NCBI GenBank assembly: GCA_963708575.1
Contig: CAVPTB010000007.1
Location: forward strand, 124,001 to 188,000
From: DASVWZ01 sp963708575
GTDB lineage: Bacteria > Acidobacteriota > Terriglobia > Terriglobales > Acidobacteriaceae
Direction: 5' to 3'
Length of the DNA: 64,000 bases
Shown: positions 17,716 through 26,574 of the stretch, piece after piece
How positions within the stretch are numbered: the first letter of the stretch is position 1
How the letters are laid out: each line of letters begins with the position of its first letter
Notes under the pieces: model-generated
The model's database searches: none
Told to the model about the DNA's origin: nothing
The model's input: only the letters and a program-made list of their open reading frames with translations
Position numbers and translations under genes: made by a program

Positions 17716-18105
17716 ATGCGAAAAAGCACGCTCACGATGATGTTCGTCTGCGCGGTCACCATGCTGCTTCCCAGCTGCGGCGCCGATCGAAAACTGGTCA
17801 GTATTACCCTCATCCCCACCTCGGTGGACTTCCAAGGCCCGGGGGCGCAGATACAATTCAAAGCGGTTGGCAACTACATCCATCCGCCGGAAGCCAAAGA
17901 CATCACATCTTCCGTTTTGTGGACTTCGAATGCTCCCACCGTGGCGACTATCGATAGCAACGGGCTGGCGACCGGAGTGAACACCTGCGGAAGTGGCGAA
18001 GTTCTGGCTACGTATTACAGCGACCCTGCGAACCCATCCAGTGGAACCATAACGGTTGCCACGGCTCAGGTTGCGGATGGCAAGAATGGCGGGATTTGCC
18101 CCTAG
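17716..18105 (+). CDS. Small BIG2-domain lipoprotein
   Basis: 129 aa from ATG 17716, which has AGGAG 5 nt upstream. A lipoprotein signal ends at LLPSC. The rest is one immunoglobulin-like BIG2 domain: VSITLIPTSVDF, VLWTSNAPTVATIDSNGLATG, and a C-terminal strand GTITVATA. Such domains occur in surface adhesins and secreted proteins; here there is a single domain. A longer frame from 17569 would put the signal internally and is rejected. Confidence 0.8.
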   Translation: MRKSTLTMMFVCAVTMLLPSCGADRKLVSITLIPTSVDFQGPGAQIQFKAVGNYIHPPEAKDITSSVLWTSNAPTVATIDSNGLATGVNTCGSGEVLATYYSDPANPSSGTITVATAQVADGKNGGICP

Positions 18106-18129
18106 AGGTGTCTGCGAAGCTCGCCCTTC

Positions 18130-18300
18130 TTATTCCGAGTCCTTGAGAAGATCGCTGATCGTGGGCTTGTGTTTCTGGGACTTGGTTTCCCTGCGATCCT
18201 GAAGTACCTTCGAAACCGGCGGGCTGCCAACCCGATCCCTGGCCATCTCTTTGACAGCTGTGACGGCACTAAAGCGCTTTGTTTTTTTCTTCTTGGCCAC
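18130..18300 (-). CDS. Small basic protein, 56 aa
   Basis: An open frame on the minus strand from GTG 18300 to TAA 18130, shorter than usual gene-finding limits. It begins with a lysine-rich patch (AKKKKTKRFSAVTAVKEM), then a proline-containing middle (VGSPPVSKVL) and a helix-like end (KPTISDLLKDSE). The composition looks like a real small basic, possibly nucleic-acid-binding protein rather than a shadow; nothing is coded opposite. No strong Shine-Dalgarno. It converges with the BIG2 lipoprotein gene. No function assigned. Confidence 0.55.
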   Translation of the reverse strand: MAKKKKTKRFSAVTAVKEMARDRVGSPPVSKVLQDRRETKSQKHKPTISDLLKDSE

Positions 18301-18398
18301 TCTCTTTATCTTGCCATAGCTGGGGACTGATGAACGTGCAATAATTCATCTCAAGGATGGTTGGAAGTCGGCCCCCGACTGACGACCTACAACACAAA

Positions 18399-18674
18399 AT
18401 GGATGAGCGCGAATTTTTTGACGAACGGCCTGAGAAGAAGCAGGCCACTCTGAACTGCCCGCATTGTCAACAGCCCGCTGAGTACGAAGTCACCTGGATT
18501 GTACGAACAAAAAAGAAACAACTGCCAGGGCGTGCCGATGAACGGGACCGGGCCCGCTTTGCCAAGGCCCGTTCCTACATGCTTCGTAAGGACGACCTGA
18601 TGGCATGCAAGAATGTGCGTTGCCGGAAGCGGTTCGAAATATCTGGACTGCAATCGGTGGTATTCACGGAATAA
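18399..18674 (+). CDS. Small zinc-ribbon-like protein
   Basis: 91 aa from ATG 18399. A CPHC knuckle (LNCPHCQQPAEYEVTW) and a second pair separated by about 65 residues (ACKNVRCRKRFEI) make a CxxC/CxxxxC zinc ribbon split by a basic, Arg/Lys-rich helical middle. No signal peptide. An in-frame ATG at 18357 would add 14 residues that look like translated palindromic spacer. Probably a nucleic-acid-associated or regulatory small protein; function unknown. It precedes etfB by 140 nt. Confidence 0.65.
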   Translation: MDEREFFDERPEKKQATLNCPHCQQPAEYEVTWIVRTKKKQLPGRADERDRARFAKARSYMLRKDDLMACKNVRCRKRFEISGLQSVVFTE

Positions 18675-18814
18675 CGTCCCCGAGGCGCACCTTCGAGGTC
18701 CTCTAAGTGTCGGACGGGCGCCTTTCGTGGTTCTGATTTCGTTCACCTCTCTTGCTCGTTTATACTGACGAGTTTGCCTCAGCCTCCTAAAGCATTCGGG
18801 GCAAGGAGTGTCAC

Positions 18815-19585
18815 TTGAAGATTTTAGTTTGCATGAAGCAGGTGCCGCAGAAAGACGCGCCACTTAAGCTCAACGAGTCAGGGAACTGGATTCGGGAAGA
18901 CGTCTCGTACGAAGTAAACGAGCCGGATGCGTACGCCCTGGAAGAGGCATTGCGGCAGAAGGAAAAGCATAGCGGCGAAGTGGTGGTGATCACGTCCGGC
19001 CCGGCGCGCGCTCAACAGGTTTTGCGCGAGGCTCTAGCCAAAGGGGCAGATCGGGCGATTCATCTTGAAGACAATGCTTTCGTCGGCCTCGATGCGCTCA
19101 ACACTGCCCGGGCGTTCGCGGCAGCGATCAAAGAAGAGCAATTTGATCTCATTTTCACCGGTCTGCAATCGGACGATTACGGATACGCTCAGACCGGAGT
19201 CGTGCTGGCGGAGTTGCTGGGATGGCCGCACGCCACCATCATCATGCAAATCGAGAAGAACGAAAGCGGAATCAGAGTGAAGCGCGAACTCGAGGCGGGC
19301 TATTTCCAGTTTGTCGATATGCCGCTGCCGGCGGTACTGACCATTCAATCCGGCATCAACAAGCTGCGCTATGCAACGCTCATCGGCATTAAGCAGGCCA
19401 AGAATAAGCCGTTGCGTAAGGTCACAATGGCTGATGTTCAAAGTGCGGTCAGCGGCAACTTGCAGAAAATCGAGCGCCTCTACATACCCGAAAAGACAAA
19501 GAATACCGAGTTCCTGGAAGGGCCGCCGGCGGAAGTGGCCAAGAAACTGGTCGACAAGTTGCGTAACGAAGTGCGGGTCCTGTAG
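18815..19585 (+). CDS. etfB: Electron transfer flavoprotein beta subunit
   Basis: 256 aa: MKILVCMKQVPQKDAPL opening, nucleotide-binding FTGLQSDDYGYAQTGVVLAELLGWPHATI, and RELEAGYFQFVDMPLPAVLTIQ with the conserved region after it. EtfB with EtfA forms the soluble FAD/AMP electron carrier taking electrons from acyl-CoA dehydrogenases. The start is TTG with AAGGAG 6 nt upstream. First of a four-gene ETF unit. Confidence 0.96.
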   Translation: MKILVCMKQVPQKDAPLKLNESGNWIREDVSYEVNEPDAYALEEALRQKEKHSGEVVVITSGPARAQQVLREALAKGADRAIHLEDNAFVGLDALNTARAFAAAIKEEQFDLIFTGLQSDDYGYAQTGVVLAELLGWPHATIIMQIEKNESGIRVKRELEAGYFQFVDMPLPAVLTIQSGINKLRYATLIGIKQAKNKPLRKVTMADVQSAVSGNLQKIERLYIPEKTKNTEFLEGPPAEVAKKLVDKLRNEVRVL

Positions 19586-19658
19586 CAGAGTTCCTGGTGG
19601 ATAAGTGGCACTGGCCTGAGGCTTCTCTTCCGTGCCTGGCATGCATCTCAGTAGCGCT

Positions 19659-19901
19659 ATGCCAAGCATAAAGCTCGATCGTTTAGAAGAAGTCGGAATC
19701 GTGGAAGAGCAGCGCAAGGGACTGGTGCTGATGACAGTTGGCAGAGTGTTGCTCTGGATGGACTTTCTACTGCTGGCGTTTGTTTACGTCGGTTTGCGAA
19801 GCGGCAGCCGCATGTGGTTGTGGTGGGCGCTCGGAGAAGGTCTATTAGGGCTGGTTCTGCTGGAAATTGGCGCTTACAAGCGGGGCAGCATCACCCGATA
19901 G
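19659..19901 (+). CDS. Small two-helix membrane protein between etfB and etfA
   Basis: 80 aa from ATG 19659 (alternative 19632). A polar N-terminus (PSIKLDRLEEVGIVEEQ) is followed by two hydrophobic helices, VLLWMDFLLLAFVYVGL and MWLWWALGEGLLGLVLLEI, with a basic end KRGSITR. It lies between the two ETF subunit genes on the same strand with 73- and 54-nt spacers, so it is almost certainly co-transcribed. It belongs to no family I recognise. A role in anchoring ETF near its membrane acceptor is a guess from position only. Confidence 0.7.
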   Translation: MPSIKLDRLEEVGIVEEQRKGLVLMTVGRVLLWMDFLLLAFVYVGLRSGSRMWLWWALGEGLLGLVLLEIGAYKRGSITR

Positions 19902-19955
19902 CGGGGTTCGAAGGCCGCCGGATGGTGTCTCGCAAAGCGTCTGAAAAGGGAGCGA

Positions 19956-20945
19956 ATGGCTGACACAATCTTGGTGGTGGTAGAACAACGCGAAGGGAAA
20001 TTGAACCGCGCTTCTTTGGAGACCCTGACGGCCGGGCAGACGCTTGCATCTGAAACCGGCTGGACGCTCGAAGCCGCTGTCGTTGGCGGCAGCGTAGCCA
20101 GTGTCGCGTCTGAAGTAGCGGCAAAGAAAGTCTCCAAGGTGTACGCGGTCGAGTCGCCCAAGCTGGAACCCTACACCCCTGACGCGTTTTCGGCGGGGTT
20201 GAAACAATTCCTCGAATCCAAGCAGCCGAAGATTGTGCTCATGCCGCACACCTACCAGGTTCGCGATTTCGTGCCCAAGCTGGCCACGGCAATGGGACGC
20301 ACCGCAATCACCGATTGCGTGGGTTACAAGAAGGACGGCGATAAGCTGGTGTTCACTCGCCAGATGTTTCAGGGCAAATTGTCGGCGGACGTGAGCTTTA
20401 ATTGCGACGCTCCCTGGTTCGTAACCTTCCAGAACGGCGCATTTCGCGGCGACAAAGTAGAAGCTGGAGCGAGTGCCGCGCCCGTCGAGACCGTGAAAGT
20501 TGATATCGCGGACGCAGTCGTTCGCAACCGGCCGCAGGAAGTATTTAAGGAAGCCAAGCAGGCGGTGGATCTGACCCAGGCCGAGATTATCGTGTCGGTT
20601 GGCCGGGGGATTAAAGAGCAGAAGAATATTGAAATCGCCAAGCAGCTTGCTGAAGCGCTGGGGGGTGAGCTCGCCGCCTCGCGACCGATTTGCGATTCAG
20701 GTTGGTTGCCGATGGACCGTCAGATCGGATCCTCAGGGCAGACAGTGGCCCCTAAGCTGTATCTCGCCCTGGGCATAAGCGGCGCCATTCAGCACATTGT
20801 CGGAATGAAGGGCGCGCGTACCATCATTGCGATCAACAAAGACTCCGAAGCGCCGATTTTCGAAATTGCCGATTACGCGGTGGTAGGGAATTTGTTCGAC
20901 ATTGTCCCACCGCTCATTGAAGAAGTGAAGAAGGCAAAAGGGTAG
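19956..20945 (+). CDS. etfA: Electron transfer flavoprotein alpha subunit
   Basis: 329 aa. The N-terminal domain I opens MADTILVVVEQREGKLNRAS; the C-terminal FAD-binding domain (from ~residue 205) has DSGWLPMDRQIGSSGQTVAP, LYLALGISGAIQHIVGM and INKDSEAPIFEIADYAVVG, which bind FAD in all ETFs. Partner of EtfB upstream; the electrons go to the ETF:quinone oxidoreductase encoded next. Confidence 0.96.
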   Translation: MADTILVVVEQREGKLNRASLETLTAGQTLASETGWTLEAAVVGGSVASVASEVAAKKVSKVYAVESPKLEPYTPDAFSAGLKQFLESKQPKIVLMPHTYQVRDFVPKLATAMGRTAITDCVGYKKDGDKLVFTRQMFQGKLSADVSFNCDAPWFVTFQNGAFRGDKVEAGASAAPVETVKVDIADAVVRNRPQEVFKEAKQAVDLTQAEIIVSVGRGIKEQKNIEIAKQLAEALGGELAASRPICDSGWLPMDRQIGSSGQTVAPKLYLALGISGAIQHIVGMKGARTIIAINKDSEAPIFEIADYAVVGNLFDIVPPLIEEVKKAKG

Positions 20946-21039
20946 CCTCCAATTCCGGTTGGGATCGCGAATCTGAGGCCCGAAGTCCAGTGGCAGCATG
21001 GCTAGGCCACCGCAGTCTTGTCGGAAAACTCGAAACTGA

Positions 21040-22755
21040 ATGCTAATCTTTCGCAAACCTATTGAAGGTATCGAGCGTCCCCAGATGCCGGCCGACGTGG
21101 TGATCGTTGGTGGAGGACCCGCGGGAATGGCTTGTGCGTTGCGCCTTTCGCAATTGATCGACGAGCACAACGCCAGGAACCCCAATTCTCGGCTCAGCAA
21201 AGAAAACGTCTACGTTCTCGAGAAGGCCCGCGAGATCGGCCAGCATTGCCTTTCGGGCGCATTGCTCGACCCGCGTTCGATGCGGGAGTTGCTCCCTGAC
21301 TTTGAGAAAGAAGCGCCGCTCGATGCCCCAGTCGGCAAGGAAGCGGTGTACTTCCTGACCGAGAAAAACAAGCTCAAGTTTCCGATCACGCCGCCCCCCT
21401 TGCGCGACCACGGAAACTACGTCATCTCCATCAACCGGTTCGTGAAGTGGCTTGGAAGCAAGGTGGAAGAGGCTGGAGTGACCGTCTTCACTGGATTTGC
21501 TGGTTCGGAGTTGCTGTTTGACGGCAACCGTGTCAGCGGGGTGCGCACTGACGACAAAGGTGTCGACAAGCAGAACCAGCCGAAATCGAATTTCGAGCCA
21601 GGGTACGATCTGCAGGCGAAAGTTGTAATTCTCGCCGAAGGCACGCGCGGATCACTGACCAAGCAACTCATTGAGAAATTCGATCTAATGAAGGACCGCA
21701 ATCCCCAGACCTACGGACAAGGAATTAAAGAACTGTGGGAAGTTCCTTCCGGCCGGATCGCCCCCGGAGAAGTGATCTATACCATGGGCTGGCCGCTCAC
21801 CCCCAAAGAGTACGGCGGAGCCTGGATCTACGGCAGCAAAGATAATGTGGTTTCGCTTGGTTTTGTAACCGGACTTGATTATCCGGATCCGCGTCTCGAT
21901 CCGCAGCACGTCTTGCAGACGTTCAAACAGCATCCGTTTGTTGCGAAGTTGCTCGAAGGCGGAAAGATGATTCGCTATGGAGCGAAGTCGATGCCATATG
22001 GCGGGTGGTGGGCTGTCCCCCCGGTTGCTGGCGATGGCTGGATGATTCTTGGAGATTCCGCCGGATTTCTGAACTCGGCGCGGCTCAAGGGAATTCATCT
22101 CGCGATCAAGAGCGGCATGCTGGCGGCGGAGACTGCCTTTGAAGCGTTGAAGAAGGATGATCCGTCGACCACGACGCTGAGCAGCTATCAGAAGCGAGTC
22201 GAAGGCAGCTGGATTAAAGATGAATTATGGAAGGTCCGCAACATGCATCAGGGATTCGAGCACGGATTCTATGCGGGCATGTTCCACACCGGGTTGCAAA
22301 TGTTCACCGGAGGTCGCGGGTTGCGCAACCGCTATCCCGGAAGCGCCGGATATCAGCACATGAAAAAATTGCGCTATGTCGCTCCGAATGGCGGCGCCGA
22401 GGCGCAACTCATTGGTCCAGCAAAGGGCGACGGCGAGCTTACTTTCGATAAGCTCACCGATCTTTATCATTCGGGTACGAAGCACGAAGAAGATCAGCCG
22501 GCGCACTTGGTCATTCACGACACCAACATCTGCAACACGCGATGCGTCAAAGAATTCGGCAGCCCATGCCAGAATTTCTGTCCGGCGAATGTATACGAGA
22601 TGGTGGATGATCCTGAGCAGTCGAATGGCAAGCGCATCAGCTTGAATCCATCGAACTGCGTGCATTGCAAGACCTGCGATATTCAGGATCCGTATCAAAT
22701 CATCACTTGGGTACCGCCGGAGGGTGGAGGCGGGCCAAATTACGACGGGATGTAA
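21040..22755 (+). CDS. Electron transfer flavoprotein:ubiquinone oxidoreductase
   Basis: 571 aa. The N-terminal dinucleotide fold DVVIVGGGPAGMACALRL binds FAD; GWPLTPKEYGGAWIY and GDSAGFLNSARLKGIHLAIKSG are conserved ETF-QO segments; the C-terminus has the [4Fe-4S] cysteines (NTRCVKEFGSPCQNFCP, NCVHCKTCDIQDP) and ends WVPPEGGGGPNYDGM, as in mitochondrial ETFDH. It passes electrons from ETF to the quinone pool on the inner face of the membrane. Coupled to etfBA by order and strand, it points to active fatty-acid or amino-acid oxidation. Quinone in this phylum is often menaquinone. Confidence 0.95.
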   Translation: MLIFRKPIEGIERPQMPADVVIVGGGPAGMACALRLSQLIDEHNARNPNSRLSKENVYVLEKAREIGQHCLSGALLDPRSMRELLPDFEKEAPLDAPVGKEAVYFLTEKNKLKFPITPPPLRDHGNYVISINRFVKWLGSKVEEAGVTVFTGFAGSELLFDGNRVSGVRTDDKGVDKQNQPKSNFEPGYDLQAKVVILAEGTRGSLTKQLIEKFDLMKDRNPQTYGQGIKELWEVPSGRIAPGEVIYTMGWPLTPKEYGGAWIYGSKDNVVSLGFVTGLDYPDPRLDPQHVLQTFKQHPFVAKLLEGGKMIRYGAKSMPYGGWWAVPPVAGDGWMILGDSAGFLNSARLKGIHLAIKSGMLAAETAFEALKKDDPSTTTLSSYQKRVEGSWIKDELWKVRNMHQGFEHGFYAGMFHTGLQMFTGGRGLRNRYPGSAGYQHMKKLRYVAPNGGAEAQLIGPAKGDGELTFDKLTDLYHSGTKHEEDQPAHLVIHDTNICNTRCVKEFGSPCQNFCPANVYEMVDDPEQSNGKRISLNPSNCVHCKTCDIQDPYQIITWVPPEGGGGPNYDGM

Positions 22756-22854
22756 CCGCGACCACGGGCGTCTGATTCACGTTTTAGTCATTCTGCAGGA
22801 AGGATCACTGTCTGATGACGGAAGAAGAAAGATCTGAGGAAGGTGGTAATCCTG

Positions 22855-23637
22855 GTGAAGTTTCGTAATACCGGCGCCGCCGCTCTTCTGTTACTCGCCT
22901 CTTGTGCTTTCGCGCAACAGGTTTCAGGCCGATCGGGCCAGGCGGCTGCTCAACTCCAGAAATACCGCAATTCGAAGGCTGCCGAACTGCTTAACGATTT
23001 TGGGGAACTACAGCGGTATCGCGAGGCGAACGCCGCGCTCAAGCCGCCTGCAGCCGACGAAGATCGAGTGATTTTCTTCGGAGACTCGATTACCGATATG
23101 TGGAAGCTGGACGAATATTTTCCAGGAAAGCCCTATATCAACCGGGGTATTAGCGGCCAAACGACCCCGCAGATGCTGGTCCGCTTTCGCCAGGATGTGG
23201 CTGACCTACAGCCGAAAGTTGTGGTCATTCTTGCCGGGACCAACGACATCGCGGGTAACACCGGCCCGATGAGGATAGAGGACATTGAGGCAAACTACGC
23301 CTCTATGGCGGAGATCGCTGCGGCGAACAAGATCCGCGTGATCTATGCGTCGCTACTTCCCGTGCACAATTACACCCCTGAATCGCAGGAGATGTTTGCC
23401 GAGCGCGAACCCGCGAAGATTCGCCAGCTGAATGGCTGGCTGAGAAGCTACTGCTCGGCCAACGGTTTGAAGTACCTTGATTATTTCACCGCGATGGTCG
23501 ATGACAAAGGCTTGCTCAAGCGCGATCTGGCCGTGGACGGACTGCACCCCAACAGCGTCGGATACAAGCTAATGGCGCCTTTAGCCGAGGCCGCGATCAA
23601 AGCTTCTCTGGCGCGAAATTCAACTGTATCGCCGTGA
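22855..23637 (+). CDS. Secreted SGNH/GDSL-type hydrolase
   Basis: About 260 aa with a signal peptide (AAALLLLASCAFA-QQ). Block I FFGDSITDMW holds the nucleophile Ser; block II is INRGISGQTTPQML (Gly); block III VVILAGTNDIAGN (Asn); block V VDGLHPNSVGYKLM (Asp-x-x-His). This is the PAF-acetylhydrolase-like/lysophospholipase L1-like group, hydrolysing an ester or acetyl group on sugars or lipids outside the cytoplasm. GTG 22855 is chosen because AGGAAGG stands 10 nt upstream; an earlier GTG lies at 22843. Confidence 0.88.
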   Translation: MKFRNTGAAALLLLASCAFAQQVSGRSGQAAAQLQKYRNSKAAELLNDFGELQRYREANAALKPPAADEDRVIFFGDSITDMWKLDEYFPGKPYINRGISGQTTPQMLVRFRQDVADLQPKVVVILAGTNDIAGNTGPMRIEDIEANYASMAEIAAANKIRVIYASLLPVHNYTPESQEMFAEREPAKIRQLNGWLRSYCSANGLKYLDYFTAMVDDKGLLKRDLAVDGLHPNSVGYKLMAPLAEAAIKASLARNSTVSP

Positions 23638-23702
23638 GACTCCCGGGCATCTATAATCAGGATTGAAATTTCCGACCGCCCTGGCCCATGGGAATACCCT
23701 GG

Positions 23703-23837
23703 CCTCGGCGGCGAGGAAGAAAGGCGGGCGAGGGCGTCCGCGCCACATCTTCCGAGGGTACTGGTGGAAACGCCATTGCCTCCCGGCTTCGAGAGAAGCC
23801 ATTGGAAAGGAAATGCTAGCCGGCTGATCCCGCCCGC
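23703..23837 (+). ncRNA. Structured moaA leader, candidate Moco riboswitch
   Basis: The leader folds by eye into a closing stem GCGGGCG (23724-23730) with CGCCCGC (23831-23837), enclosing hairpin TGGTG-GAAA-CGCCA (23762-23775) and hairpin GGCTTC-GAGA-GAAGCC (23785-23800), both with GNRA tetraloops, joined by a conserved-looking ATTGCCTCCC. A further hairpin CCTCG-GCGG-CGAGG lies at 23703-23716. The position directly before moaA, the GNRA loops and multi-branch form agree with the molybdenum-cofactor (Moco) riboswitch class, but I recognise the class only partly from memory; it needs a covariance-model search. Confidence 0.5.
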
Positions 23838-23911
23838 ACGTTCCCTTTCTTTGCTGATCGTTTAAACGTTTGGTGAAGTACCACCTGACGGCGAACGACC
23901 GGCCACGACAC

Positions 23912-24901
23912 ATGCTCCTTGCGGACAAATTCGGCCGACCTATCACCGATCTACGGATCTCGGTCACGGACCGCTGCAACTATAAATGCGTTTATTGCCG
24001 CACCGGCAATGAGGGCGCACTCTACGGAGATTTGCCCTTTTCTGACTATTTGCGCATGGTGCGAATCCTGGTCGGAATAGGGATCACGAAGGTTCGTTTA
24101 ACCGGCGGAGAGCCGCTGCTGCGGGGTGGGTTGGTCGATTTCGTAAAGGAATTGTCCCAACTTCGCAAGCAGGACGATGGTCTGCTCGATATCGCCCTTA
24201 CCACCAATGGGCACTTGTTAGCAGATCTCGCTCAGCCCTTGAAGGATGCCGGTCTGCATCGTGTTACCGTCAGCATGGATGCGGTCGACCCGGACCGCTT
24301 CGCCCGCATTACCCGCGTGCCCAAAGGATATGACCACGTGCTCGCGGGAATCCGCGCCTCACGAGATCTGGGTCTCGGACCGGTCAAGGTCAATTGCGTG
24401 CTCATGCGCGGCTTCAACGAGGATCAGATTATTCCCTTTGGCATGTTTGCCCGTGAAGAGAACGTGATCGTGCGATTTATCGAATTCATGCCGTTGGAGG
24501 AAGGCCGCACTTGGACGCCTGAAACCGTGGTTACGCTCGACGAGATTCTGGCTCGCATGGCGGAGTACCGGCCGCTGGCGGAGATTCCGCATGAACGCAG
24601 CGAGACTGCAAGGCGCTATCGTTTCGACGATGGCGTAGGAGAGATCGGAATTATCGCGCCAGTGTCGCATCCGTTCTGCGGCCACTGCAGTCGGATTCGT
24701 ATCACTTCCGATGGCAAGATTCGTACCTGCTTGTTTTCGGTTTGGGACCACGATCTTCACGAATTGATGCGGCGAGGCGCGTCGGACGATGACCTGGTCG
24801 AGTTCATCCAGGGCGTGGTACAGAAAAAAGAAGAACGTCATCATATTGGCGAGCCGGATTTTGTGCCAGCCTCGCGGACCATGGTGCACATCGGGGGATG
24901 A
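23912..24901 (+). CDS. moaA: GTP 3',8-cyclase MoaA (molybdenum cofactor biosynthesis)
   Basis: 329 aa from ATG 23912, the usual family length and opening (LADKFGRPITDLRISVTDRC); the open frame reaches to 23870. Radical-SAM cluster CNYKCVYC, SAM-site GGEPLLR, and the C-terminal GTP-binding [4Fe-4S] site in HPFCGHCSRIRITSDGK and RTCLFS (CxxC...C) are present. The end is VHIGG, the functionally needed GG tail of MoaA. It converts GTP to 3',8-cyclo-H2GTP, first step to Moco. No other moa gene is adjacent. Expression may be set by the structured leader upstream. Confidence 0.95.
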   Translation: MLLADKFGRPITDLRISVTDRCNYKCVYCRTGNEGALYGDLPFSDYLRMVRILVGIGITKVRLTGGEPLLRGGLVDFVKELSQLRKQDDGLLDIALTTNGHLLADLAQPLKDAGLHRVTVSMDAVDPDRFARITRVPKGYDHVLAGIRASRDLGLGPVKVNCVLMRGFNEDQIIPFGMFAREENVIVRFIEFMPLEEGRTWTPETVVTLDEILARMAEYRPLAEIPHERSETARRYRFDDGVGEIGIIAPVSHPFCGHCSRIRITSDGKIRTCLFSVWDHDLHELMRRGASDDDLVEFIQGVVQKKEERHHIGEPDFVPASRTMVHIGG

Positions 24902-25274
24902 TCGCGGACCGGATTGCAGGGTCTCCTTCGATTTTTCGATGCCACCTTCAACAATGCTTGGGTCAAACATCAACAACGATCCTCAAAACTGTTCTAACGC
25001 AAATCCCTTGCCCTGATTTACTCCACGGATGCATGCTGAAATGCTCGTGCGTACTCCGCCCAGACTAGCGACCCGTAAGCGTTATCGTGACGTTGCGCAG
25101 AAGTTGCACAAGCTTGCACATTCTGCGAGAGGACTTCCTGGAACGCCTTGCTGGGCGCCGGATTTCCGTTGACATTGCTCTGAATGATCGTAGGATTTTT
25201 CTGGCTCAGGCAGCTTGTCGACAACGACGCCCAACAAGCGGCCGGGACTCTAACGGAATTTCAGGAGAAGTTCA
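24902..25274. other. Gene-free spacer between moaA and the beta-propeller gene
   Basis: About 370 nt. The only open frames (for example 25018-25224 minus) lack a recognisable start context or protein family. The right end has AGGAG 7 nt before the next ATG. No terminator or promoter could be fixed. Confidence 0.4.
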
Positions 25275-26477
25275 ATGAAGAGATTTACCTTCATTCTGGC
25301 GCTCATTGCGCTGCTATTCATGACCAATGTGTTCACTCAGGCAGCCACACGATACGTCATCACCAATGACGATAACCAATACCCAAACGGAAACTCTGCC
25401 TCCATCTTCTCAATCGGGAGCGGTGGCGCGCTGAACCTGGTCACCACGATAACAACTGGCGGCTACGGCCGGGGTGGTGGCTACTACGGCACTGGTCGAG
25501 TTGGCCTTCTCCGCAGTAAGACCCAGAACTGCGCTTACATCGGCGATGCCGTTGGCCCCAACAACGCGCGCCCCGGCGATGTTGCGTCCATCGACATGGG
25601 AACGCTGAAACTGGTGGGCACTTACCCAGGGACTGCCCTCGATAGCGGCGCTCTTTGGGGAATCGGTCTTGCGGAAAACCCCGCAGGCACATTTCTGTTC
25701 GCTGCTTATACCACTTCCGGCACCATTGCGACCTACGCGCAAGGGGCGGATTGCGCTCTTAAATACCGCAGCGAACTCATCACCATCGGCGCAAACGTCG
25801 GTCCCGTGGCGGGCATGCGGGTAACGCCGAATGGCAAATACCTGATCGTTGCCTACGACGATGCCTCTGTTGGCTCTTACGCAATCAACCCCAAAACGGG
25901 TGCGCTCACCCTGATCGGCAGGTATCTGGCTACCGACAACGGACTGGCGAGCAGCGTGGACATTACGGCGGACAGCAAGTGGGTGCTGTTCGGCACTGGA
26001 ACCATCTTCAATGGAGGGGAAGTCGAAGTTGCTCCCATCCACGCTGATGGCTCGTTGGGTGCTACGGTTGGTTATTCGGGAATTGGCCAAGGCTCAAACA
26101 GCAGCAACGCCTGGCTAAGTCCGGACGAGAGCCTCGTCTACATTAGCGACAATTCCTCTGGCCAGATTACTGCCGTGCCATTCAGCGCGAAAACCGGGGT
26201 CATCAAAAGTTCTGCGGCTTGCACCTCTGCCGTCCTCAAGAACTTCAATTCCACCTGGCAAACCTTGGGGAACGTTACTACCAGCGGGCTGACCAAACTC
26301 GGCTCCCCGCTGTACGCTGCCGAGTGGAGTTACACCAACCCGGGTGGCATAGCCATCGTGAATGTGACCATGTCGGGCGGCGCTTGCAAGCTGACGGAAG
26401 CCAAAGACTCGCCGGCGGCAGATCCGGTAAGCGATTTCCTGCTGACGGTGGGGGTAGACCCGCCACGTAAGTTCTAG
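25275..26477 (+). CDS. Secreted beta-propeller (YncE/lactonase-like) protein
   Basis: 400 aa with a signal peptide (FILALIALLFMTNVFTQA-AT). The mature part has repeating blade-like segments: ATRYVITNDDNQYPNGNSAS, LWGIGLAENPAGTFLFAAYT, GMRVTPNGKYLIVAYDD, SVDITADSKWVLFGTG and AWLSPDESLVYISDNSSGQI, as in 6-phosphogluconolactonase-like and YVTN-type propellers. No catalytic residues can be assigned. AGGAG 7 nt before the ATG supports the start. Such secreted propellers are frequent in Acidobacteriota; the ligand is unknown. Confidence 0.82.
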   Translation: MKRFTFILALIALLFMTNVFTQAATRYVITNDDNQYPNGNSASIFSIGSGGALNLVTTITTGGYGRGGGYYGTGRVGLLRSKTQNCAYIGDAVGPNNARPGDVASIDMGTLKLVGTYPGTALDSGALWGIGLAENPAGTFLFAAYTTSGTIATYAQGADCALKYRSELITIGANVGPVAGMRVTPNGKYLIVAYDDASVGSYAINPKTGALTLIGRYLATDNGLASSVDITADSKWVLFGTGTIFNGGEVEVAPIHADGSLGATVGYSGIGQGSNSSNAWLSPDESLVYISDNSSGQITAVPFSAKTGVIKSSAACTSAVLKNFNSTWQTLGNVTTSGLTKLGSPLYAAEWSYTNPGGIAIVNVTMSGGACKLTEAKDSPAADPVSDFLLTVGVDPPRKF

Positions 26478-26574
26478 AAACCGGTTTTCGGATAGTCACT
26501 CTGCGCTAACGGATGATTGGCCCTACGATGCTGCATCCGATAGCGCATGCCTGTATCTTAATTACGGGTACCAA

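Noticed and set aside
25018..25224. 68-codon minus-strand frame before the beta-propeller gene
   Set aside because: No homology, no ribosome site and no context.
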